Positions 20,132-27,756 of a stretch of DNA of 38,173 bases are shown piece by piece; the first letter of the stretch is position 1, and each line of letters opens with the position of its first letter. A program made the translations under genes and the position numbers. Source of the DNA: Candidatus Omnitrophota bacterium (GTDB lineage Bacteria > Ratteibacteria > UBA8468 > B48-G9 > JAFGKM01); contig JAMWCJ010000009.1 of the NCBI GenBank assembly GCA_023818645.1, positions 1-38,173 of the forward strand, read 5' to 3'. The notes under the pieces are model-generated. The model made no database searches, was not told where the DNA came from, and saw only the letters and a program-made list of their open reading frames with translations.

Positions 20132-21703
20132 TTAATCTAAAATTTCTTTAACCCTTTCTTTATCTGAATCCATCACAAAAGGTATTCCTGAAACTTCTGA
20201 TGCTTCTTTTGTTAAAGCAAATATGTCATCCCTTGAGATATATTTTAATGCAAACTTTCTTGCTCCTGCCATAAGTTGTTTTAAACCAGTTGAAAGGCGG
20301 TCATAATAAGTATAAATTCCAATTGCCCCAATAGGTATTTTTTTAAATCTCTCTCTACCATATTTCTTTAATATTTCTTCACCTTTTAGAAAAATTTGTT
20401 CAATTTTATTTCCATGCTCTTTATAATCCTTTGGAATATTTCCCTTTTTAATCATCTCTCCTATTGTTTTTGCAACCATACCCGCTGTCATTGTTGCCCT
20501 TCCAAGACATACAGCCTTTGTAAATGGTGATGATAAAGCAAAAACTTTAAAAATCTGGTCTTCAAATGCAAGTCCACCTGCAAAAGCAATTGGTGGGATA
20601 TATTTGCCTTTTTCTTTTAATATTTGACAGTATTTATAAGTTAATGAAATCAACTCAACAAGTGGAATTCCCCATTCATTCATCATTCTCCAAGGGCTCA
20701 TTCCAGTTCCTCCACCAGCAGCATCAATTGTCAAAAGGTCAATTTTTGCTTCAGAAGAAAGTTTTAATGCAATAGCAAGGTCTTTTGGTCTATAAGCACC
20801 TGTTTTTAATGTTATATATTTTGCTCCAATTTTTCTCAATCTTTCAACCTCCTTTAAAAATCCATCTTGTGTAACCATACCGAGACGAGAGTGTCTTTCA
20901 AATTCAGTTATTGCTTTAATTTTATATGCTTCTTTTACAACAGGGTCATCTGGGTCTGGCAGAACTATATATCCTCTTTCTTTAAGTTGTTTTGCTCTTT
21001 CAATTGAGGAAAGTTTAACTTCTCCACCAATATCTTTTGCTCCTTGCCCCCATTTTAACTCTATAGCATTTACTCCTAATTTTTCAATAACATATTCAGC
21101 AACTCCAAGTCGTGTATCTTCAACATTTAATTGGACAAGGATATTACCATATCCTTCATACCATTCTTTATAAATTTTAACTCTATGTTCCATATCTGGA
21201 GATTTATAAACTTTTCCATTTTTCAATTCAAGTTTTGGGTCCATTCCACATACATTCTCTCCAATTATAACAATAGTTCCTGAAATAGCAGCTCCTACAG
21301 CAAAATGGTCCCAATTATTTCTTGCAATATCAGTAGACCCAAGTGCTCCTGTAAAAAATGGAACTCTCAGTTTTATATCATTATTGCTTCCCAAATCAGT
21401 TTGAATATCTACATTTGGGAAAATCGCTTTATCTGGATCTGCTTCAATTCCATACGCACCAATACATGTTCCATGAATATTAAAATGAGATAAATCTATT
21501 GGATAATTTTTTTCTCCACCTGCAGTAATCTTTCCAAAAGGTTGAGGATAAATTAATTCTCTACCTCTTATTGCTGATTTTCCAATTTCACAAAATCCTG
21601 GACAGCCGTCAATACAAGTAACACAAATTCCAGAAATAGGAGATGGCTCAATCCTATTTCTTGTGAAATTAACTCCACTTGCATTATATCTACTATACCC
21701 CAT
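20132..21703 (-). CDS. Orphan glutamate-synthase-like FMN-binding domain protein
   Basis: GltB-like barrel motifs (PFFTGALGSTDIARNNWDHFAVGAAISG, IELKWGQGAKDIGGEV, AAGGGTGMSPWRMMNEWG); no GATase or GXGXG domain. Confidence 0.85.
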   Translation of the reverse strand: MGYSRYNASGVNFTRNRIEPSPISGICVTCIDGCPGFCEIGKSAIRGRELIYPQPFGKITAGGEKNYPIDLSHFNIHGTCIGAYGIEADPDKAIFPNVDIQTDLGSNNDIKLRVPFFTGALGSTDIARNNWDHFAVGAAISGTIVIIGENVCGMDPKLELKNGKVYKSPDMEHRVKIYKEWYEGYGNILVQLNVEDTRLGVAEYVIEKLGVNAIELKWGQGAKDIGGEVKLSSIERAKQLKERGYIVLPDPDDPVVKEAYKIKAITEFERHSRLGMVTQDGFLKEVERLRKIGAKYITLKTGAYRPKDLAIALKLSSEAKIDLLTIDAAGGGTGMSPWRMMNEWGIPLVELISLTYKYCQILKEKGKYIPPIAFAGGLAFEDQIFKVFALSSPFTKAVCLGRATMTAGMVAKTIGEMIKKGNIPKDYKEHGNKIEQIFLKGEEILKKYGRERFKKIPIGAIGIYTYYDRLSTGLKQLMAGARKFALKYISRDDIFALTKEASEVSGIPFVMDSDKERVKEILD

Positions 21704-21721
21704 TTTATCCTCCTTTTGTTT

Positions 21722-21762
21722 AAAATAAAAAAGGTCCTTTCTCTTCTCTGAGAGAAAGGACC
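21722..21762 (-). terminator. Intrinsic terminator in the leader of the gltB-like gene
   Basis: Minus strand GGTCCTTTCTC-TCAGAGAA-GAGAAAGGACC plus TTTTTTATTTT, followed by AAAGGAGG SD and ATG at 21703. Confidence 0.9.
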
Positions 21763-21788
21763 CCTTTGTCCTCTTTACTTCTTTGTAA
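21757..21788 (-). promoter_or_regulatory. ANTAR-type tandem hexaloop hairpins (P1/P2 antiterminator) upstream of the gltB-like gene
   Basis: Minus strand P1 TTAC-AAAGAA-GTAA (21775-21788), linker aga, P2 AGGAC-AAAGGG-GTCCT (21757-21772); loops carry A1 and G4; P2 3' side overlaps the terminator 5' arm. Confidence 0.72.
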
Positions 21789-21802
21789 TTCTTTTATATT
21801 TT

Positions 21803-21831
21803 TATAATAACATATTTAAAAAATCTGTCAA
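21803..21831 (-). promoter_or_regulatory. Predicted sigma-A-type promoter of the gltB-like gene
   Basis: Minus strand TTGACA (21826-21831), 17 nt spacer, ATTATA (21803-21808). Confidence 0.6.
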
Positions 21832-21868
21832 CTCAAAATAAAATCTTTCCAAATCCTTTGTCCCACTT

Positions 21869-21907
21869 CAATTTCCAGCGGCCACCTCGTAGGTGGGAGT
21901 GGGAGAA
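21869..21907 (+). repeat. Dispersed GC-rich palindromic intergenic repeat, copy A
   Basis: caatttccagcggccacctcgtaggtgggagtgggaga; near-identical to the reverse complement of 34018-34056. Confidence 0.7.
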
Positions 21908-21910
21908 ATG

Positions 21911-22792
21911 TTATATCAGATTTGAAAGAGAAAGTAATTCAGGGACATATTTATCCCAGCCAAGCGGCATAATATGTACACCCTGACACATACCCTTCAT
22001 TCCTTTAATTAATTCTGCTCCTATCTGTAAACTAACTTTCACTCTATCCTCTTTTTTTGCTTTTGCCATCATTTCAATATATCTATCTGGAACACTTACT
22101 CCTGCTACATTTTCATTCATATATTTTGCCATACCAGCAGATTTTAAAAGAACAATACCACCAAGAATTGGAACTTTATATTTTTCAACTTTCTTCATAA
22201 ACTCTTCAAACTTTTTTAAATCATAAACTGCTTGTGTCTGGAAAAATTTTGCTCCTGCCTCAATTTTTTTCTCCATTTTAATAATTTGAAGTTCTAATGG
22301 TTCATATCCAGGACTTACAACTGCTCCTAAAAAAAAGTGTGGGCTACCATCAAGTTGGTTCCCTTTCATATCCTTCCCTTCCATTAACATTGATGCAACT
22401 TTTAATAAAGAAACAGAATCAAGGTCAAAAACTGGTTTAGATTCAGGATGGTCTCCTAAAATTGGATGGTCTCCAGTTAAACATAAAACATTTCTAATCC
22501 CTAAAACATATGCACTTAAAAGGTCTGATTGTAAAGCAAGACGATTTCTATCTCTACAAGTAATTTGGAAAATAGGTTCAAATCCTCTTTCTATAAGTAG
22601 ATGACAGGTGGCAAGAGAACCAAGACGCATAACTGAACTCTGTAAATCAGTAACATTAATTGCATCAACCTTATCCTTTAACTCATCTGCTTCTTTCAAA
22701 AACTCAAGATTTGTTCCTTTGCCAGGACCTATTTCTGAAGTTATAACAAATTTACCCTCATTCAATTTTTTCTGTAATTTTGATATTTCCAT
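21911..22792 (-). CDS. metF: 5,10-methylenetetrahydrofolate reductase
   Basis: FVITSEIGPGKG, ITCRDRNRLALQSDLL, LTGDHP, GAKFFQTQAVYD motifs. Confidence 0.95.
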   Translation of the reverse strand: MEISKLQKKLNEGKFVITSEIGPGKGTNLEFLKEADELKDKVDAINVTDLQSSVMRLGSLATCHLLIERGFEPIFQITCRDRNRLALQSDLLSAYVLGIRNVLCLTGDHPILGDHPESKPVFDLDSVSLLKVASMLMEGKDMKGNQLDGSPHFFLGAVVSPGYEPLELQIIKMEKKIEAGAKFFQTQAVYDLKKFEEFMKKVEKYKVPILGGIVLLKSAGMAKYMNENVAGVSVPDRYIEMMAKAKKEDRVKVSLQIGAELIKGMKGMCQGVHIMPLGWDKYVPELLSLSNLI

Positions 22793-22793
22793 T

Positions 22794-23474
22794 TTATAAC
22801 TCCTCGTTTTTATCTACATCATAAAATATTTTTTTTCTAATCTTTCCTGTTGGCTCACATAGTTTGTAATTCCTTGGTTCCTGATATTCTTTTAAAATTT
22901 CAAGTTTCTCAATTCTTTTAAGTTTTTCATATATTAATGCCCATCCACAATCCTTTTCAGAATCTATTTCGCATTTTCCATTATTGGTTCCACCACATGG
23001 CCCATTAATCAATTGTTTTGTACAGAAAGTAATAGGACATATTCCTCCTGTAATTCCAAGATAACACATTCCACATTCAGCACATCTTTCTTCTCCAGGC
23101 CAGAGACCTTGAAATCCACCCAGATATATTGTATTTGTTGCAGGATAAATTGGTTTTTCAATAACATTTGAAACACATTGCACACCTATACCACATGAAA
23201 AAACTAAAATGCCAAAGTTATCTGAAAAATCATTTATGAACCTTGATAATTTTCTTACAATTAAATTCTTATTACACATAAAATCTATTTTTATAATTCT
23301 TTTTATTTTCTTTCCATTTGTTTTCAATTTCTCTTCAATTTCACTTATACTTTTATCATCGCTTACTTTACATACTTCTGCACATCCATTACAAGCAAGT
23401 AAAAGTAAATTTTCTTCTTTTGTAATTTTTAAAATTTCTTCAAAAATTTTCAGTTCTGAGTAAATCATTTTCAT
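22794..23474 (-). CDS. metV: MetV-like protein (methylenetetrahydrofolate reductase C-terminal Zn/Fe-S domain family)
   Basis: CNGCAEVC, CGIGVQCVSNVI, CAECGMCYLGITGGICPITFCTKQLINGPCGGTNNGKCE; overlapping neighbour of metF. Confidence 0.88.
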   Translation of the reverse strand: MKMIYSELKIFEEILKITKEENLLLLACNGCAEVCKVSDDKSISEIEEKLKTNGKKIKRIIKIDFMCNKNLIVRKLSRFINDFSDNFGILVFSCGIGVQCVSNVIEKPIYPATNTIYLGGFQGLWPGEERCAECGMCYLGITGGICPITFCTKQLINGPCGGTNNGKCEIDSEKDCGWALIYEKLKRIEKLEILKEYQEPRNYKLCEPTGKIRKKIFYDVDKNEEL

Positions 23475-23937
23475 TCTCCTTTTTTAAGATTAAACTACAA
23501 AATTTAATAAGTTTATCCAAAATTTCTTCAAATTTTTCAAGCAATACTTCAGAAAGCCCAATCTTCCAATCAATTTTTGCTGGTTCAATCCCAAAAATAT
23601 AAAAATTCTTCAAAAAATCAAAACAACTTAGAATTTCAGTATCTAAATAGTTTTTTTCATGGGTCGAAAATGTCCAATTATCTAAAATAATAGGATTTTT
23701 ACTTATATATACAAGACCAGGTATTAAATTGAAATCTATAGTATCAACTATAACTAAATTTTCACATCTTTCTTCTTCAACTATAGGTAAAATTCTCCAT
23801 GTCTCTGTTCCTATCTCATAAATTTTTACCTCTTTTTCATCAAAATAATTTTTAAGTTCTCTTACGAGATAAACCCCAATTCCATCATCCATTCTTAAAG
23901 TATTTCCTATCCCAATAACCAGCAATTTTATGCCCAT
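23440..23937 (-). CDS. [NiFe]-hydrogenase maturation endopeptidase (HyaD/HybD family)
   Basis: VIGIGNTLRMDDGIGVYLV, VDTIDF, STHEKN. Confidence 0.88.
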   Translation of the reverse strand: MGIKLLVIGIGNTLRMDDGIGVYLVRELKNYFDEKEVKIYEIGTETWRILPIVEEERCENLVIVDTIDFNLIPGLVYISKNPIILDNWTFSTHEKNYLDTEILSCFDFLKNFYIFGIEPAKIDWKIGLSEVLLEKFEEILDKLIKFCSLILKKENENDLLRTENF

Positions 23938-25463
23938 ATTAAAAATTCTTTTTTGTTTAATTTTTTCCTTTCTATAATCTGAACAGCACAGGCAAGACAG
24001 GGGTCAAAAGACCTTACTATTCTTAAAATTTCTATCGGGTTTTCTTCATCTTTAATAGTTGTTCCTATAAGTGCTTTTTCAATTGGTCCATAATTTTCAT
24101 TTTTATCTTTTGGAGAAGCATTCCAGGTAGTAGGTGAGATAATCTGATAATGTGAGATTTTTTTATTTTTTATCTCTATCCAATGACCTACAGCACCACG
24201 AGCACCTTCGCTTAACCCAACTCCTTTACATTCAGAAGGTATTTCATAATCTACAAAAAATTCTTCATCTTCTTTTATTTTCAATATCCAGTTTAAACTT
24301 TCTTCTATTAAAACTTTTGCTTCTATAAATCTTGCAATATGTCTTCCAAGGACAGAATTTAATTTCTTTATATCTATTTTAAGATCAGTAATTATTTTAT
24401 CTATTTGACTCTTCCATGATTCTACTCCCATTTTATAAGCAACAAACAATCTTGCCACCGGACCAACTTCAAAAGGTTTTCCTTTATATCTTGGACTTTT
24501 TATCCATGAATATGCATTTTTATTTATATCTACCTTTGGAAAATCCTTTCCTGGATTTTCTATTTCACCTTCATACCATGAGTTTTCTATATGTTCTGTT
24601 ATTTCACTTAAATTAAATTCTTCAAAACTTTCCATATTAAAAACAACTCCACCAGGTTGAAATTTTTCAATAATACCATCTTTTTTTAAATAGAATGTCC
24701 CATATGCAAGATAATTTCCATAAGAAGCGCCTATATCAAAATAATCATTATAGTAATTAATTATATCTTTTAGGTCCCTGAAATAGTAGAGTTCAACGAA
24801 TTCTTTTATATCTTTTAGTTTACCTATCGCATTCTCTATTTTTCCGATATCAACTTTTTGGGTAACACCTCCAGGGATAATGCCGCATTGATGTGGCATT
24901 TTACCTCCAAAGATACTTAAAAGTTGATGGCTATATCTTCTTATTTCAAGTCCCTTTATATAATTATGAAGGCATCTTAAATTTACATCTTCAGGCAATC
25001 TTAAGTCATTATTTTTTGAAGAAAAAGGGTAATAATTATCTCTTTCAAAAAACTTACAAACAAGGTCAATTTCACTACTCACACCTCTTTTTACCTTAGT
25101 TAAATCTATAAAATCAAGTAAACAAAGATGATAAAAATGTAAAATAGAATTGTGAATGTGATTTGAGGCATGTATTAAATTCCTTACTAAATAAGCATTT
25201 TGTGGGATTTTCTCCTTAATCCCTAAAGCATCTTCAACAGCATAAGTTGACGCAGTTGCGTGAGCAATTGGACATACTCCACATACTCTCTGTGTTATCT
25301 GAACTGCATCGGTTGGATCTCTGTCAATAAGGATATTCTCAATTCCTCTATAAAGCATCCCACTACATTTTGCATCAACTACTTTTTTATCTTCAATTTC
25401 AACTTCTATTTTTAGATGTCCTTCAATTCTTGTAACCGGGTCAATTATAATTTTTTTTCTCAT
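23928..25463 (-). CDS. [NiFe]-hydrogenase large subunit
   Basis: DPVTRIEGHLKIEV, RVCGVCPIAHATAS (L1) and DPCLACAVQ (L2). Confidence 0.95.
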   Translation of the reverse strand: MRKKIIIDPVTRIEGHLKIEVEIEDKKVVDAKCSGMLYRGIENILIDRDPTDAVQITQRVCGVCPIAHATASTYAVEDALGIKEKIPQNAYLVRNLIHASNHIHNSILHFYHLCLLDFIDLTKVKRGVSSEIDLVCKFFERDNYYPFSSKNNDLRLPEDVNLRCLHNYIKGLEIRRYSHQLLSIFGGKMPHQCGIIPGGVTQKVDIGKIENAIGKLKDIKEFVELYYFRDLKDIINYYNDYFDIGASYGNYLAYGTFYLKKDGIIEKFQPGGVVFNMESFEEFNLSEITEHIENSWYEGEIENPGKDFPKVDINKNAYSWIKSPRYKGKPFEVGPVARLFVAYKMGVESWKSQIDKIITDLKIDIKKLNSVLGRHIARFIEAKVLIEESLNWILKIKEDEEFFVDYEIPSECKGVGLSEGARGAVGHWIEIKNKKISHYQIISPTTWNASPKDKNENYGPIEKALIGTTIKDEENPIEILRIVRSFDPCLACAVQIIERKKLNKKEFLIWA

Positions 25464-26290
25464 TTTTGCTCTCCAATTTTTTCAATTTCTTTTCTTTTAA
25501 ATAATGGACTATTTTTATCTATAAATTCTGGTTCTGTACAACCAAAGCAGGGGGAATTATTTTTTATACACCAGTTCGTTCCTCCGTTCCATTCTCTTAT
25601 AGGACAATCAGCATATGTAAAAGGGCCCTTGCAACCAACTAAATATAAACAACCTTCTTCAGAAAAACTCTTTGCAAATGCCCCTTTGTCAAAATAAGGT
25701 CTTCTTGGACAATTTTCATGGATCAATCTGGAATAAAAATCTAAAGGTCTATTTAATTCGTCAAGTTTTATTTCTGCTCCAATTATAATCTTTGTAATAG
25801 TCCCCAAAAACCAATCTGGATGAGGAGGACATCCTGGAATATTTATGAGTAATTTTTCAATTTTTCTTTCTTCCATAATTTCTTTTACTGGTTTACAACC
25901 AGTAGGATTTGGTAAACTTGCAGGAATTCCTCCAAAACAAGAACAACTTCCAATACATATAATTCCTTTACAATTTTCCATCAAATCATATAAAATCTCT
26001 AAAAATGTTTTTTCTCCTATCTTGCCATAAATTCCACCGTCTTTAGTTGGAATAACACCTTCAACAACAAGAAAAAAATCTTTTTTGAGGTTCTCTTCCT
26101 TCAAAACTTCTATTACTTTTTCTCCACTTTCTGCCATTATTGTTGACTGGAAAACTAAAGAAACTGCTTTTCCTGGAACAATTTCATCAAGAAGTAAATT
26201 TTTTATTTTAAGAGAAGAAGAATTTAAAACAGAAATAGTACATCCTGTGCAAGTGCCAGATTGAAACCACACCACTTTTATATTTTCCAT
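25460..26290 (-). CDS. [NiFe]-hydrogenase small subunit, no apparent Tat signal
   Basis: SGTCTGCTIS, GSCSCFGGIP, GCPPHPDW, HENCPRRPYFDKGAF, CLYLVGCKGPFTYADCP, PCFGCTEPEF. Confidence 0.94.
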   Translation of the reverse strand: MENIKVVWFQSGTCTGCTISVLNSSSLKIKNLLLDEIVPGKAVSLVFQSTIMAESGEKVIEVLKEENLKKDFFLVVEGVIPTKDGGIYGKIGEKTFLEILYDLMENCKGIICIGSCSCFGGIPASLPNPTGCKPVKEIMEERKIEKLLINIPGCPPHPDWFLGTITKIIIGAEIKLDELNRPLDFYSRLIHENCPRRPYFDKGAFAKSFSEEGCLYLVGCKGPFTYADCPIREWNGGTNWCIKNNSPCFGCTEPEFIDKNSPLFKRKEIEKIGEQK

Positions 26291-26291
26291 T

Positions 26292-27146
26292 TTATACTCC
26301 CTTTTGTAATTTTGTTAGTAAAACTGTATTCCTTAACAATATCGCTGTAGTAATTGGTCCAACTCCTCCAGGAACAGGTGTAATCCAACTTGCTTTTTCT
26401 TTTGCCTTTTCAAATTCAACATCTCCTACTATTTTATCACCAACTTTATTTATTCCAACATCTATTACAATTGCTCCTTCTCTTATCCAATCTCCAGGTA
26501 TTAAATTTGCTTTACCAACAGCAACTATTAATATTTCTGCTCTTTTTACATGTTCTTCCAATTTTCCAGCGTCTGAAGTTCCTATATGGCATATTGTTGT
26601 AGTTGCAAATTTATCAACTAAAAGTAAAGCAACTGGTTTTCCAACTATATCTGAATGACCAACCATAACAACTTCTTTCCCATACAAATCAATTCCAAGA
26701 TAATTAATTATCTCTTTAACTGCAAGTGCTGTACATGGACCAACAAATGGCTTTCCATAAACAATCCATCCCATATTAGTGGGATTAACTCCTTCAACAT
26801 CTTTTTCAGGAGATATTTTTGACTGAACTTTCCTTGTGTCAACTCCTTTTGGTAAAGGTAATTGTAGAATTATTCCTGAAACTTCTTGATTTTTATTTAA
26901 TCTATCTATATTTTCAATAATTCCAGATTCATCTATATTTTCAGATAAACTTAATATCTCATAATTAATTCCAATTTTTTCACAATTTTTCTTCTGCTGA
27001 TTCATATAAACCATACTTGCAGGATTTTCGCCTAAAGAAACAGCAATAAGTTTTGGAATAATACCTTTTGATTTTAAATGTTCAATTTCTTTTTTTACTT
27101 CTTCTTTTATTTTTTCTGCAATAATCTTTCCATCAATCAAATTTCC
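26292..27146 (-). CDS. folD: Bifunctional methylenetetrahydrofolate dehydrogenase/methenyltetrahydrofolate cyclohydrolase
   Basis: GIILQLPLPKGVD, KDVEGVNP, GKPFVGPCTALA, VVMVGHSDIVGKPVALLL, PVPGGVGPITTAIL; likely start at internal Met (MGNLIDGK), ORF track start 27170. Confidence 0.96.
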   Translation of the reverse strand, partial: GNLIDGKIIAEKIKEEVKKEIEHLKSKGIIPKLIAVSLGENPASMVYMNQQKKNCEKIGINYEILSLSENIDESGIIENIDRLNKNQEVSGIILQLPLPKGVDTRKVQSKISPEKDVEGVNPTNMGWIVYGKPFVGPCTALAVKEIINYLGIDLYGKEVVMVGHSDIVGKPVALLLVDKFATTTICHIGTSDAGKLEEHVKRAEILIVAVGKANLIPGDWIREGAIVIDVGINKVGDKIVGDVEFEKAKEKASWITPVPGGVGPITTAILLRNTVLLTKLQKGV

Positions 27147-27150
27147 CATC

Positions 27151-27756
27151 TTATACCCCCATTTTTTCAATAACTATTTTATTTATTTTTTCACTTTTAT
27201 CTTTTATTTTTTTTTCCAATATCTCTATTTCTTGTTTAATATTTTTCTTCAATTCTTGATCTTTTAAAAATTTCAGATTTATCAATATATTTATCTTACC
27301 GCTGATAAAAGCACCAAATGCAAAAATATTAGCAATTCCAGTATCAGAAATCAAATTTTTATTTCCTTTTTCTACAAGTATATCGCAAAAATTAACTATT
27401 TCAACCATATAATTACATATTTTAAGATGTAAATTAGCTGAACTTTTTAAATGCTCTTCTGTATCCTTCTTTTTTTTAATTGCCTCATCAATCTTTTTAT
27501 ATATCCTGCTATCTTCTTCAATAAAATTTGAGCAATCCTTTAAAATCTCATCGTTTCTTTCTTTAATCTTCTTTAACTCTTCCTGAAATTCTTCATAACC
27601 CTTTTTCCCAATCGTATAATTTAAGACCATATTAAGAAGGGAACTTGAAAGAGAAGCAAGACAGGCAACAGCACTACCACCACCAGGAATAGGTGTTTTT
27701 GCTGATAAAATATCAAAATAATTTTTTAAAGAACTATTTAAAAAATTACAATCCAT
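27151..27756 (-). CDS. fchA: Methenyltetrahydrofolate cyclohydrolase / formiminotransferase-cyclodeaminase family
   Basis: TPIPGGGSAVACLASLSSSLLNMV motif and overall alpha-helical FTCD_C pattern. Confidence 0.85.
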   Translation of the reverse strand: MDCNFLNSSLKNYFDILSAKTPIPGGGSAVACLASLSSSLLNMVLNYTIGKKGYEEFQEELKKIKERNDEILKDCSNFIEEDSRIYKKIDEAIKKKKDTEEHLKSSANLHLKICNYMVEIVNFCDILVEKGNKNLISDTGIANIFAFGAFISGKINILINLKFLKDQELKKNIKQEIEILEKKIKDKSEKINKIVIEKMGV

